Below are positions 1 to 8,594 of a stretch of DNA of 27,520 nt, in pieces. Every line of letters starts with the position of its first letter. The first letter of the stretch is position 1. This DNA is from UPXZ01 sp964498765 (GTDB lineage Bacteria; Bacteroidota; Bacteroidia; Bacteroidales; Paludibacteraceae): positions 1 to 27,520 of the forward strand of contig CAZCIU010000036.1 of NCBI GenBank assembly GCA_964498765.1, read 5' to 3'. The position numbers and the translations under genes are program-made. The notes below the pieces were generated by a model. It saw only the letters and a list, made by a program, of their open reading frames with translations, ran no database searches and was not told the origin of the DNA.

Positions 1-124
1 CACTTGAAGTAGTTAATTTACAAGTTAAGGTATTATTATTATTTTCTACAAATGGATAAAAATTAAGTATTTTATTTTTTATCTCGTTTACTTTATTAAA
101 ATTTTCTTTTTTTAAGTTTTTCAT
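1..124 (-). CDS. Partial unrecognised ORF, running off the left edge
   Basis: Reading the minus strand from an ATG at 124-122, 41 codons are open to the window edge without a stop. The ATG lies 6 bp after the stop of the E1 gene, so it could be the last gene of the dehydrogenase operon. The visible peptide begins MKNLKKENFNKVNEIKNK and is rich in Lys, Asn and Ile, with a run of four Asn. The stretch is far more AT-rich than the E1 gene, which may mean a different origin or just AT-rich non-coding DNA. I recognise no family. It does not look like the start of a lipoate ligase, which would have been the expected neighbour. Confidence 0.35.
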   Translation of the reverse strand, partial: MKNLKKENFNKVNEIKNKILNFYPFVENNNNTLTCKLTTSS

Positions 125-130
125 AAAATT

Positions 131-2590
131 TTACACCCCTTTCTTCGCTCTTCGTACCATTTCGGCATCGCTGAAATTTTCGCCTGCGATATAGCCTTTT
201 AGTGGCTGAATGCGTTCGTGGATCATATCGATAAACCAGCTTACTTGCGGGAAGAACGAACTTTCGAGTTCGAAAGCCGGTGTAATCCAGTTGCGTGAGC
301 CGAGAACAGCCACGGGTGCATCCAGATAATCAAAACAAAGCGAACCGATATTGGCTGCCAGGTCGTTGAGGAACGAACCGCGAGCCGTAGCATCACTGGC
401 AACAATGATTTTTCCGGTTTTCTTTACCGATGCAATCACTTTTTCGTAATTGAACGGCACCAGCGAGCGGGCATCAATCACTTCGACACTCATTCCGTAT
501 TTTTCTTCCAGCTCTTTGGCAGCTTGCAATACGGGATAGAGCGTGTGTCCGATGGTCAGGAACGTGATGTCTTTTCCTTCTTTTTTCACGTCGGGTTCGC
601 CGATTGGAATTTCGTAATATTCGGTTGGAACGCCGCCTTGGTGGAACTGCTCACCGATATCGTAAATTCGTTGACTTTCAAAGAAAATAACCGGATCGGT
701 TCCTTGAAGCGCCGCGTTCATCAAGCCTTTGGCATCGTAAGGCGTAACCGGGAAACAAACTTTAATGCCAGGAATATGTGCCACGAGCGAAGTCCAGTCT
801 TGTGAGTGCTGTGCACCGTATTTCGAGCCAACCGAAACTCGTAATACAACCGGCATTTTCAGCACGTTTCCGCTCATTGCCTGCCATTTGGGAAGTTGGT
901 TGAATACTTCATCGCCGCAACGGCCCAGAAAATCGCAGTACATAATTTCGGGAATTACGCGGCCGCCACACATTGCGTAGCCAATTGCCGTGCCCACGAT
1001 GGACGCTTCGGAAATAGGCGAATTGAACAATCTGTGATACGGCAGGGCTTCGGTCATTCCGCCGTAAACGGCAAATGCACCGCCCCAATCGCGGTTTTCT
1101 TCGCCATAAGCCACCAGCGACGCATCTTTGTAAAATCTGTCCATAATGGCTTCAAAAATAGCATCACGCAATTGGAACTGCTTCATTTTGCTGAACGGTT
1201 TGCCTTCGGCATCAAAAGCGAAACGCTCTTTGGCAGCGATTTTTTTCACGCGTGAATTTTCTTCCAACGGCATCAGTACATCGGGTTTCGCATCCGAAAA
1301 ACTATCCACCGAACCGTTCGAAAACATCATATCGCTGATGATTTCGGGATTTTTCATCAAAGGCGAAATTTCGGTATCAATCGATTTCAAAAACATCTCG
1401 TGGATAAGCGTTTTCACATCGTTCCAAATTCCGTCCAAATCTTCTTGTTTAGCCACTTGTGCATCTTTCAATTGCTCGCCGAAAGAAACGATACAATCTT
1501 GTTTTTCCCAGGCTTCCACTTCTTCCTTGGTGCGATAAGACGACGCATCCGAAGGCGAGTGGCCGCTGTATCGGTAGGTCAAAACATCCAACAGAACGGG
1601 GCCTTTTTTCTCTTCAATCAGTTTGCGTTTGCGTTTGTAGGCATCAATTACCGCCAGCGGATTGTAGCCGTCCACACGCTCGGCGTGCATTTGGTCTTCG
1701 TTTACGCCTGCACCGATGCGAGCCGCCACGCCGTAACCCATCGTTTCGCCGCAAGTTTGTCCGCCCATTCCGTACTGATTGTTCATAATGTTGATAATCA
1801 CCGGAAGTCCGCCTTTCATATCGCCGTCCCACAGCTCGTTAAACTGATCCATAGCGGCAAAGGTTAATCCTTCCCACACGGGGCCGCACGCCATTGACGC
1901 ATCGCCGATGTTGGCAACCACCATTCCGGCTTTGCGGTTCACTTTTTTGTACAATGCCGCGCCTACGGCAATATCGCCCGAGCCGCCCACGATAGCGTTG
2001 TTTGGATATACGCCGAACGGAGTGAAAAACGCGTGCATCGAGCCGCCCAAGCCTTTATTGAAACCGGTTTCGCGGGCAAATATTTCAGCCAACGTGCCGT
2101 ACACTAAAAATCGGCGGGCAAGTTCTTTGGTGGTTCCGTTGAAATCTTTTTGAACGATTTTCAATACCGAACCGTCGAAAAATTCCTGCATAATTTTCAT
2201 CAGTTCATCGTCCGGAAGTTTGTGGATAGCTGACATTCCTTTGGCAAGAATTTCGCCGTGCGAACGGTGGCTTCCGAAGATAAAATCGTCCACCGTAAGC
2301 GTCCACGCCATACCTACCGCCGCGCTTTCCTGTCCGATAGACAAATGCGCCGGGCCGGGATGGTTGTACGCCACGCCGTTGTATTCGCCCTTGGTTTTGA
2401 TGAGATTGAGCATCGTTTCAAACTCGCGGATAAGCACCATATCGTGGTAAATTGCTTTTAATTCATCATCGGAAAAATTTTCGCGTTCTTCCTTCACCGT
2501 TTTTTGATACTGATTGACCGGAATAGGCTGAAATTCCACAAAACCCGGTTTGCGGGCTTTGGTGGGATCGAGAAATTGGATTTTTGGCAT
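131..2590 (-). CDS. 2-oxo acid dehydrogenase E1 component, alpha and beta subunits fused
   Basis: This is the thiamine diphosphate-dependent decarboxylase (E1) of a 2-oxo acid dehydrogenase complex in the cytoplasm. It decarboxylates the oxo acid and passes the acyl group to the lipoyl arm of E2. Residues about 30-420 are the alpha half: the ThDP motif starts at Gly229-Asp230 and ends at Asn270-Asn271, and the family pattern RYSGHSPSDASSYR follows. Residues about 460-819 are the beta half, with GEENRDWGG, the SEASIVG stretch and the C-terminal transketolase-like domain (VIDARSLVPF). At 819 residues it equals one alpha plus one beta subunit, so both halves of the active site are on one chain. 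The ThDP motif reads GDA rather than GDG, and its two ends are about 40 residues apart, longer than usual. It is the third gene after E2 and E3. Substrate (pyruvate, branched-chain oxo acid or acetoin) cannot be decided from sequence alone. Confidence 0.93.
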   Translation of the reverse strand: MPKIQFLDPTKARKPGFVEFQPIPVNQYQKTVKEERENFSDDELKAIYHDMVLIREFETMLNLIKTKGEYNGVAYNHPGPAHLSIGQESAAVGMAWTLTVDDFIFGSHRSHGEILAKGMSAIHKLPDDELMKIMQEFFDGSVLKIVQKDFNGTTKELARRFLVYGTLAEIFARETGFNKGLGGSMHAFFTPFGVYPNNAIVGGSGDIAVGAALYKKVNRKAGMVVANIGDASMACGPVWEGLTFAAMDQFNELWDGDMKGGLPVIINIMNNQYGMGGQTCGETMGYGVAARIGAGVNEDQMHAERVDGYNPLAVIDAYKRKRKLIEEKKGPVLLDVLTYRYSGHSPSDASSYRTKEEVEAWEKQDCIVSFGEQLKDAQVAKQEDLDGIWNDVKTLIHEMFLKSIDTEISPLMKNPEIISDMMFSNGSVDSFSDAKPDVLMPLEENSRVKKIAAKERFAFDAEGKPFSKMKQFQLRDAIFEAIMDRFYKDASLVAYGEENRDWGGAFAVYGGMTEALPYHRLFNSPISEASIVGTAIGYAMCGGRVIPEIMYCDFLGRCGDEVFNQLPKWQAMSGNVLKMPVVLRVSVGSKYGAQHSQDWTSLVAHIPGIKVCFPVTPYDAKGLMNAALQGTDPVIFFESQRIYDIGEQFHQGGVPTEYYEIPIGEPDVKKEGKDITFLTIGHTLYPVLQAAKELEEKYGMSVEVIDARSLVPFNYEKVIASVKKTGKIIVASDATARGSFLNDLAANIGSLCFDYLDAPVAVLGSRNWITPAFELESSFFPQVSWFIDMIHERIQPLKGYIAGENFSDAEMVRRAKKGV

Positions 2591-2649
2591 AATATTGTTT
2601 GATCTTTATGATCTTTGATTTGTCTGATTAAATAATAATTTTTCTTTAT

Positions 2650-4005
2650 CTAAAACTCAAAAACTACTTCTTTGAAAATTTCGCTTACGGTTGGGTGTGG
2701 GAAAACGACTTCTTTCATTTCGTCGAGTGTCATTTCCTGCTCAATAGCCATACAGGCACCATAAATCATTTCGCTGCTTGGGTTTCCGAGCATATGCACG
2801 CCCAAAATTTCACCGTGTTTCTCGCCGATAAGTACTTTGCAAACACCGCTGCCGCCTTCATTTTCAGCAACAAATCGTCCGGCATAAGCCATTGGCAATT
2901 TTGCCACTTTATAAGCCAGATTTTTGGCTTTGGCACTCTCTTCGGTTTCGCCTACGGCTGCCACTTCGGGATTGGTGTACACTACACCCGGAATGGCGTT
3001 ATAGCGCATTCTGTCCGATTTTCCGGTCAGGTTATTTACCACCACTTCGCCTTCGCGACTGGCTGTGTGAGCAAGCAATGAAAATCCGGTAACGTCGCCC
3101 GCAGCATACACGTTGGGCACGTTGGTGCGCATTTTTTCATCCACTTTTATGCCGCCTCGATGCAATTCTATGTTCAGGTTTTCTAGTCCGAAACCTTGCG
3201 TAACAGCTCTTCTGCCCACACTCAATAGTATCTTGTCGCCTTCCACGGTATGGGTTTCGCCGTCTTTTTCAAAAGTAACTTTATTGCCTTCCACTTTTAC
3301 CACTTTGGCATTCAAATTAAATTCAATGCCTTTTTTGGCGTACATTTCACGCAACATCGCAGAAATTTCGAAATCATTGTTTCCCAAAATTTCAGTCAAC
3401 ATTTCGATAACGGTAACTTTGGAACCCAAGCTGTTGTAAAAACTGGCAAATTCCATCCCGATAACGCCGCCGCCAATCACAACGAGCGATTGCGGTTGCT
3501 CTTTCATATTCAAAATTTCACGGTTGGTCAAAATCACGTCGCCTGCTTCGGCAAGTCCCGGAATGGGCGGAACTGATGCTTCTGAGCCGGTGCAAATCAG
3601 TAAATTAGCTCCCAAATAGCTTTCGCCGTTGGAAGTTATTTCAATGCCTTTGTCGCTGCGGCCCACAATCATTGCTTCGCCTTCTACAACGGTTACGTTA
3701 TTGACTTTCATTTTAGTTTTGATACCAGCAACCAGTTTGCGGACTACTTTATTTTTGCGAGCTACAATTTTGTCGTACGCAAACGTTACATTTTCGGCAA
3801 AAACACCGTATTTATCGCCGTGAAGTGCATTTTCATATGTTTTTGCACTGTAAAGCATTGTTTTGGTCGGGATGCAACCTTCATTCAGACAAACACCGCC
3901 CAAGGCTTTTTTCTCAAACAAAATAACTTTAAGTCCTTTGTGTCCCGAGCGTTCGGCAGCTACATATCCGGCGGGACCGCCACCAATTATTAATAAGTCA
4001 AACAT
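2650..4005 (-). CDS. lpdA: Dihydrolipoamide dehydrogenase (E3)
   Basis: This is the FAD-dependent E3 flavoprotein that reoxidises the dihydrolipoyl arm of E2 and reduces NAD+. The N-terminal FAD-binding Rossmann motif is IIGGGPAGYVAA (residues 6-17). The redox disulfide is Cys39 and Cys44 in GGVCLNEGCIPTK. A second dinucleotide motif, VVIGGGVIGMEFASF, binds NAD, and the ATG(D) FAD motif appears as YAAGDVTG. The C-terminal dimer interface carries the catalytic His437 and Glu442 in FPHPTVSE. The length of 451 residues is slightly short of the usual 460-475 but complete. The gene lies 25 bp downstream of E2 and 59 bp upstream of E1, so it probably belongs to this complex, though E3 is often shared with other lipoyl enzymes such as glycine cleavage. 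Confidence 0.96.
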   Translation of the reverse strand: MFDLLIIGGGPAGYVAAERSGHKGLKVILFEKKALGGVCLNEGCIPTKTMLYSAKTYENALHGDKYGVFAENVTFAYDKIVARKNKVVRKLVAGIKTKMKVNNVTVVEGEAMIVGRSDKGIEITSNGESYLGANLLICTGSEASVPPIPGLAEAGDVILTNREILNMKEQPQSLVVIGGGVIGMEFASFYNSLGSKVTVIEMLTEILGNNDFEISAMLREMYAKKGIEFNLNAKVVKVEGNKVTFEKDGETHTVEGDKILLSVGRRAVTQGFGLENLNIELHRGGIKVDEKMRTNVPNVYAAGDVTGFSLLAHTASREGEVVVNNLTGKSDRMRYNAIPGVVYTNPEVAAVGETEESAKAKNLAYKVAKLPMAYAGRFVAENEGGSGVCKVLIGEKHGEILGVHMLGNPSSEMIYGACMAIEQEMTLDEMKEVVFPHPTVSEIFKEVVFEF

Positions 4006-4030
4006 AGTATTTTTTATTTTTTGTTAATTT

Positions 4031-5359
4031 TCAAAAGTCAATTTCTAAATTCACAATCTCAATGGCAATTTGTTTTAAGAAACGGGTTGCTTCGCCGCCG
4101 TCGAGTGCGCGGTGATCGTAAGTCAAGCTCAACCCGATATACGGCACAAAGGCATACACACCATCGCCCAAATCTTTAGGTCGAGGCACAATGGTGTTCA
4201 CTCCCAAAATGGCAGATTGAGGTAAATTGATAACGGGCGTAAAGATTTCCACACCGTAATTTCCGAGGTTGGAAACGGTAAATGAACCTGCTTCGGCAGA
4301 GAGAATATCGGGATTTACGCTGCCTGTTTTGCAAGCGTTAGCCACTTCTTTGAGTTGGTTGGAAAGTCCTACGATGGATAAATCATCGGCGTTTTTCACC
4401 ACCGGAACCATCAGTCCGCGGTCGGTATCCACCGCCAAACCGAGATGTACTTTGTTGAACAGACGCATACTGTCGCCGTGGAATTGCGAATTGACGTTCG
4501 GGAATTTTTTCAACGCTTTAATGACCGCGAAGCAGACCATATCGTTGAGTGTGATGTTTGCCGAAAGTTTTCCGCTTTCGTTGGCGGCTTTCACCTGTTT
4601 GCGAAGTTCAAGCATCCGACGAGCATCGGCACCAAGATGGTGCGTAAGTTGAGCTGAGTTTTGCAGCGAAGCGTGCATTGCTTTGGCAATGAGTTTTCGC
4701 ATATTGGAAAGTTTTTTGTCTTCGTAATCGGTGGCGTACACGGCATTTGATGAAGGAACCAAATCGGTGGATTTTGCCATTCCTGCCAAGCCCGAACCAC
4801 TTTGTGGCTGCATATTTTCTTCGGCTGCCATTTTCTTGGCAAGCGGCGTCATTTTCGGACGGTTTTCCAAAGCCGCTTTTACATCTCTTTCGATAATGCG
4901 TCCTTGCGGGCCTGAGCCGGCTATGCCTGATGCGTCAATTGCTTCTTTGGAAGCCAGGTTTTTAGCGCGGGGGGAAATAAAAGTTTCGAGTTTCGAGTTT
5001 CGAGTTTCAGGTTGGGGTTCTTTGTTGTCAGATTGTGCCGACATTTCAGTTTCGTTTTCGTTTTGCGTCGGAATTTCCTGAGCGACATTATTCTTATCTT
5101 CAAGAAGCGCCGAAATATCTTCGCCAGCAGCACCCAGTATCAACACATTTTCTAGCACGGGAACTTCGTCGCCTTCAGTATAAAAACATTCCAACACGGT
5201 GCCGTCTTCAGGTGCTACTTCTTCAAAAGAGGCTTTGTCGGTTTCATACGAAAATAGAATGTCGCCTTTATTAACCACATCACCTTTTTTAACAATGGAG
5301 CCGATAATGCAACTTTCTACGGATTGCCCTTGCTTGGGCATGATTACTAAAATTGCCAT
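4031..5359 (-). CDS. 2-oxo acid dehydrogenase E2 (dihydrolipoyl acyltransferase)
   Basis: This is the core of the complex: it receives the acyl group from E1 on a lipoyl-lysine and transfers it to CoA. Domains in order are one lipoyl domain (residues 2-77, lipoylated Lys42 in ETDKASFE), a Glu/Gln/Asn-rich linker (about 80-127), the peripheral subunit-binding domain (about 128-165, SPRAKNLA...GPQGRIIERDV), a second linker and the acyltransferase domain (about 215-442). The catalytic His416 and Asp420 lie in DHRALDGG near the C-terminus. It is the first gene of the operon, starting at the ATG at 5359; a -7 element sits 88 bp upstream. The first linker is partly encoded by a 7-bp tandem repeat (residues 118-127). 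A single lipoyl domain fits many Bacteroidetes E2 proteins. Acyl specificity (acetyl or branched-chain) is unresolved. Confidence 0.94.
   Translation of the reverse strand: MAILVIMPKQGQSVESCIIGSIVKKGDVVNKGDILFSYETDKASFEEVAPEDGTVLECFYTEGDEVPVLENVLILGAAGEDISALLEDKNNVAQEIPTQNENETEMSAQSDNKEPQPETRNSKLETFISPRAKNLASKEAIDASGIAGSGPQGRIIERDVKAALENRPKMTPLAKKMAAEENMQPQSGSGLAGMAKSTDLVPSSNAVYATDYEDKKLSNMRKLIAKAMHASLQNSAQLTHHLGADARRMLELRKQVKAANESGKLSANITLNDMVCFAVIKALKKFPNVNSQFHGDSMRLFNKVHLGLAVDTDRGLMVPVVKNADDLSIVGLSNQLKEVANACKTGSVNPDILSAEAGSFTVSNLGNYGVEIFTPVINLPQSAILGVNTIVPRPKDLGDGVYAFVPYIGLSLTYDHRALDGGEATRFLKQIAIEIVNLEIDF
4981..5008 (-). repeat. 7-bp tandem repeat, four units, inside the E2 linker
   Basis: On the coding (minus) strand the unit GAAACTC is repeated three times and followed by GAAACTT, 28 bp in all. 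It encodes E2 residues 118-127 (ETRNSKLET and part of the next codon). The unit length is not a multiple of three, so gain or loss of one unit would shift the frame of the gene. Confidence 0.9.
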
Positions 5360-5446
5360 ATATTATATTAGATTAAAGTTTTCGAATATATTCATATCCA
5401 AAAATGATGCTTCCAATCAGAAATTTTCATTCTGAATTTAAGCTTA

Positions 5447-5454
5447 CAAAGATA
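5447..5454 (-). promoter_or_regulatory. -7 element (TATCTTTG) for the dehydrogenase operon
   Basis: The minus strand reads TATCTTTG, a perfect match to the Bacteroidetes -7 consensus TAnnTTTG, 88 bp before the E2 start codon. A TTTG at 5484-5481 could be the -33 element, but the spacing of 26 bp is wider than the usual 19-21, so only the -7 is convincing. Confidence 0.55.
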
Positions 5455-5668
5455 AGCATTATCGGATAGATTTTCTAATACAAATTCATTAATTTACAAT
5501 ATTAAAGTATTCAATTTCCTAAAAAAGAAGAAAAATCAGCTTAAAAAATTATTTGATTTAAACAAATGTTTCAAGAAAATCAGCTTATTTCAATAGACAT
5601 ATCATATTGAATATCACCTCATTATCACAATTTCAAACTTTTTTATTAAAAAAAATATCAAAAAACGC

Positions 5669-5686
5669 ATTATTTAAATAAATAAT
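5669..5686. promoter_or_regulatory. AT-rich 18-bp palindrome upstream of the ROK gene, possible operator
   Basis: The sequence ATTATTTAAATAAATAAT has two 8-bp arms that are perfect inverted complements around a central AA. It lies just upstream of the -7 element TATATTTG, a usual place for a repressor site, and would suit autoregulation by the ROK protein. The surrounding DNA is so AT-rich that chance is a real alternative. Confidence 0.3.
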
Positions 5687-5691
5687 TTTAA

Positions 5692-5699
5692 TATATTTG
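5692..5699 (+). promoter_or_regulatory. -7 element (TATATTTG) for the ROK regulator gene
   Basis: TATATTTG matches TAnnTTTG exactly and is followed by G/C-containing sequence at the expected start of transcription. No TTG is found at the usual 19-21 bp upstream, so the promoter call rests on the -7 alone. Confidence 0.45.
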
Positions 5700-5877
5700 C
5701 GAGGTGAAAGCGGATGAAAGTTCGCTAATTGTTTATACATCTCATTGATTTTCTACCATTTAACCGCGAACCATTAGTTTTTCTTGACTTTTCCAATACG
5801 ATTTTCAATTTTATAATATTTTGGATTTTTAAAAACAAAAAATATACTCAAAAACTCAAACTATAAAATCACACATC

Positions 5878-7086
5878 ATGACAAAAAAAGGTTTTCTGAA
5901 TCTAGAAAAGAATACGAAATCAAACCAAATTAAGAAAAGCATTATCAGTTATTTTCTTAATAATGGCAAGAATTCTATCTCTGAGTTGGCTAAGGAGCTG
6001 GATCTCAGCGTTCCTACTGTGACCAAACTCATTAATGGAATGACTGAGGATGGTCTGATTTCTGACTATGGGAAAGTGCAAACTCCCGAAGGCAGACACC
6101 CGAACGTTTACGGTCTAAACCCAACTTCTGCTTATTTTGTAGGAGTTGACATGACCAAGCATCACCTGAACATCGCACTAATGGACTTTAACGGCGATAT
6201 GGTTCAGACGAAGTTTGGATTACTTCATACCCACGAAAATACGCAAGAATCGCTAGACAGACTTTGCAATCTGATCGAAGATTTTATCAACAGCGTGACG
6301 CCGGAAATCAGGGATAACATTGTGAATATCAGCTTCAATATTTCCGGCAGAGTAAACCCCGAATCGGGCTATAGTTACAGCAGTTTTTACTTCAATGAAG
6401 AGCCGATAAGCAGCATTCTTTCTAAAAAACTTAAACACAACGTTGTGATTGACAACGACACGCGCGCCATGGCTTATGGCGAATACATGAAAGGCGTTGT
6501 TGGCGGACAGAAAAACGTAATTTTCATCAACGTAAGTTGGGGCTTGGGCATCGGCATTATCATAGATGGAAAAGTTCACTACGGAAAATCCGGTTTTTCC
6601 GGAGAATTCGGACATTTCCCTGCTTTCGATAATGAAATTCTATGTCATTGCGGCAAAAAAGGCTGTCTGGAAACAGAAACTTCCGGACAAGCAATTTACC
6701 GTACGGTAATCGACAGAATTCAAAACGGAGAAAGCTCCATAATAACTGATTTCAAAGAAAATCTTACCGATTTGACGCTATCAGACATCATCAATGCAAC
6801 TAATCAGGAGGACACACTCTGCATAGAAATAGTAGAGGAAGTTGGCGCAAAACTCGGCAGACACATTGCCGGATTGATCAACATTTTCAACCCTGAACTT
6901 GTGGTAATTGGTGGTCAGGTGGCCGAAACGGGCAGTTTCTTACTGCTTCCAATCCGAAGCGCAATCCGCAAATATTCACTCAATCTGGTAAACAAAGATT
7001 CACAAATCGAGCTCACGAAACTGAAAAATAAAGCCGGTGTTTATGGAGCTTGTTTGCTGGGTAGAAACAGATTATTTGGGAACTAA
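5878..7086 (+). CDS. ROK-family transcriptional regulator of the sialic acid locus
   Basis: This cytoplasmic protein joins an N-terminal winged helix-turn-helix (about residues 18-70; ISELAKELDLSVPTVTKLI is the recognition region) to a ROK sugar-kinase-like domain (about 85-400). The ROK zinc site is visible as His246, Cys256, Cys258 and Cys263 in the CHCGKKGCLE signature. The nucleotide-binding loop normally reading DxGGT is degenerate here (VDMTKHH), while an Asp equivalent to the kinase base remains in DNDTRAMAYGE. That combination fits a NagC/XylR-type DNA-binding regulator that senses a sugar more than an active kinase. At 402 residues it has full family length. It is the first gene of the sialic acid block, so ManNAc, GlcNAc or a phosphorylated derivative is a plausible ligand; that is inference from the neighbours. 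The start ATG at 5878 is directly followed by a Lys-rich N-terminus. Confidence 0.88.
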   Translation: MTKKGFLNLEKNTKSNQIKKSIISYFLNNGKNSISELAKELDLSVPTVTKLINGMTEDGLISDYGKVQTPEGRHPNVYGLNPTSAYFVGVDMTKHHLNIALMDFNGDMVQTKFGLLHTHENTQESLDRLCNLIEDFINSVTPEIRDNIVNISFNISGRVNPESGYSYSSFYFNEEPISSILSKKLKHNVVIDNDTRAMAYGEYMKGVVGGQKNVIFINVSWGLGIGIIIDGKVHYGKSGFSGEFGHFPAFDNEILCHCGKKGCLETETSGQAIYRTVIDRIQNGESSIITDFKENLTDLTLSDIINATNQEDTLCIEIVEEVGAKLGRHIAGLINIFNPELVVIGGQVAETGSFLLLPIRSAIRKYSLNLVNKDSQIELTKLKNKAGVYGACLLGRNRLFGN

Positions 7087-7208
7087 GAAATTCTTCAAAA
7101 AAAGTAATTTTTCACAGTTAATTCTATTCTATTCAAACAAATTTCAATCATTTTTAGTTAAATTTTCTTAATTAACACAGATTTTAATAATTTATTATGG
7201 AACCACTA

Positions 7209-7238
7209 TTGTTTTATAAATTATTTATTTTACTTTTG
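7209..7238 (+). promoter_or_regulatory. Promoter (TTG-N19-TACTTTTG) of the sialic acid operon
   Basis: TTG at 7209-7211 and TACTTTTG at 7231-7238 are separated by 19 bp, which is the textbook Bacteroidetes arrangement of -33 and -7 elements. Transcription would start near 7245, giving a leader of about 70 nt before the epimerase start codon. This is the best promoter in the window. Confidence 0.65.
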
Positions 7239-7244
7239 CATCGT

Positions 7245-7262
7245 TAATAAAATATTTTATTA
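7245..7262. promoter_or_regulatory. Perfect 18-bp palindrome over the predicted transcription start, possible ROK operator
   Basis: TAATAAAATATTTTATTA is a perfect inverted repeat placed immediately after the -7 element, so a protein bound there would block initiation. It is a candidate operator for the ROK regulator encoded just upstream. AT-rich context makes some palindromes expected, which limits confidence. Confidence 0.4.
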
Positions 7263-7315
7263 TTAAGAATTTATTAAATTTGATATTTTATTAAGAACCT
7301 CTCAATTTTAGAATT

Positions 7316-8494
7316 ATGAGCGATATATCATTCGAAATACTAGAAAAATCATATAAAAATGAACTACTTAATAATGTAGTTCCATTTTGGCTCGAAAAAT
7401 CTCTCGACAAAGAATTTGGTGGATATTTTACATGCCTTGACAGAGAAGGCAATGTATTTGACACCGATAAATTCATCTGGCTGCAAGGCAGAGAAGTTTG
7501 GCTTTTTTCCATGCTATATAATAATGTAGAAAAAAGACAAGAATGGCTTGATGCAGCAATTTTGGGTGGAGAATTCCTAAAAAAATACGGTCACGATGGC
7601 AATCTGAACTGGTATTTTTCACTTACCCGCGAGGGCGAACCACTTATAGAGCCGTACAATATTTTCTCATATACATTTGCCACCATGGCTTTTGGGCAGC
7701 TGAGTAAAGCTACCGGAAACAAAGAATATGCAGAAATTGCCAAAAGAACATTTGACATTATTTTATCCAAAAGAAACAACCCGAAAGGAGAATGGAACAA
7801 AGCACATAGCGGCACACGCAATTTGAAGTCCTTCTCACTTCCGATGATTCTCTGTAATCTTTCGCTTGAAATTGAGCATTTGCTGGATGAGGATTTTCTG
7901 AAAAAAACCATTGACGAATGTCTTCACGAAGTTATGGAAGTTTTTTTACGTCCAGAACTTGGTGGAATCATAGTTGAGAACATCAATGCAGACGGTACGC
8001 TTTCAGACACTTTCGATGGAAGATTAATCAATCCCGGACACGCCATAGAAGCCATGTGGTTTATTATGGATCTTGGCGAAAGATTGGATCGTCCTGAGCT
8101 TATCCAAAAAGCAGTTGACACTACGCTAAAGATGATTGACTACGGCTGGGACAAAGAATTTGGCGGTATTTTCTACTTCATGGACAGACTGGGCAATCCG
8201 CCACAACAGCTTGAATGGGATCAAAAACTCTGGTGGGTTCACATTGAGACATTGATTTCACTTATAAAAGGCTTTCAGTTGACAGGTTCGAAAGAATGTC
8301 TGGCGTGGTTTGAAAAAATTCACGATTACACCTGGTCGCATTTCAAAGATCCGAAACATCCGGAATGGTGGGGCTATCTGAACCGCAGAGGCGAAGTGCT
8401 GCTTGACCTGAAAGGTGGAAAATGGAAAGGCTGTTTCCACGTTCCTCGTGGTCTGTATCAGGTTTGGAAAACTTTGGAAATAATAGAAAAATAG
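7316..8494 (+). CDS. nanE: N-acylglucosamine 2-epimerase (ManNAc to GlcNAc)
   Basis: This cytoplasmic enzyme of the AGE/renin-binding-protein family interconverts N-acetylmannosamine and N-acetylglucosamine, the step after sialic acid lyase in Bacteroidetes pathways that use non-phosphorylated sugars. The protein is an (alpha/alpha) barrel of 392 residues. Family hallmarks are WLQGREVWLFSML near the N-terminus, NPGHAIE with His242, WWVHIETL with His309, and the C-terminal WKGCFHVPRGLYQ with His375. His242 and His375 fit the two histidines known to be essential in characterised AGE enzymes. The ending KGCFHVPR separates it from cellobiose 2-epimerases. It starts at the ATG at 7316, about 70 bp after the promoter and palindrome, and is 100 bp ahead of the SusC gene. 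This enzyme is unrelated to the proteobacterial NanE, which acts on ManNAc-6-phosphate. Confidence 0.9.
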   Translation: MSDISFEILEKSYKNELLNNVVPFWLEKSLDKEFGGYFTCLDREGNVFDTDKFIWLQGREVWLFSMLYNNVEKRQEWLDAAILGGEFLKKYGHDGNLNWYFSLTREGEPLIEPYNIFSYTFATMAFGQLSKATGNKEYAEIAKRTFDIILSKRNNPKGEWNKAHSGTRNLKSFSLPMILCNLSLEIEHLLDEDFLKKTIDECLHEVMEVFLRPELGGIIVENINADGTLSDTFDGRLINPGHAIEAMWFIMDLGERLDRPELIQKAVDTTLKMIDYGWDKEFGGIFYFMDRLGNPPQQLEWDQKLWWVHIETLISLIKGFQLTGSKECLAWFEKIHDYTWSHFKDPKHPEWWGYLNRRGEVLLDLKGGKWKGCFHVPRGLYQVWKTLEIIEK

Positions 8495-8594
8495 CACATT
8501 TCAGTCTTTTTCAATACGTATAAAATTTTTGTTATTGGTAAATCCTCTAAATATAAGATCTATCACTTTTTCTAACCATTTTAATTATTAACAG

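Larger units (their letters stand above)
5360..5877. other. Divergent intergenic region between E2 and the ROK regulator
   Basis: This 518-bp AT-rich spacer separates the minus-strand dehydrogenase operon from the plus-strand sialic acid locus. It holds the -7 elements for both directions and one AT palindrome, listed separately. From about 5707 to 5877 it would be a leader of roughly 170 nt for the ROK gene. I see no reading frame of useful length, no riboswitch-like structure and no terminator in it. Confidence 0.8.

Noticed and set aside
524..2461. Several plus-strand frames of 70-155 codons opposite the E1 gene
   Set aside because: They lie wholly inside a well-supported gene on the other strand, resemble no protein family and contain low-complexity antisense peptides.
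7316..8494. Cellobiose 2-epimerase as alternative for the epimerase gene
   Set aside because: The C-terminal KGCFHVPR motif and the neighbouring N-acetylneuraminate lyase fit the AGE group, not cellobiose epimerases.
8495..8594. A separate promoter for the SusC gene
   Set aside because: No TAnnTTTG match was found in the 100-bp gap; co-transcription with the epimerase gene is simpler.
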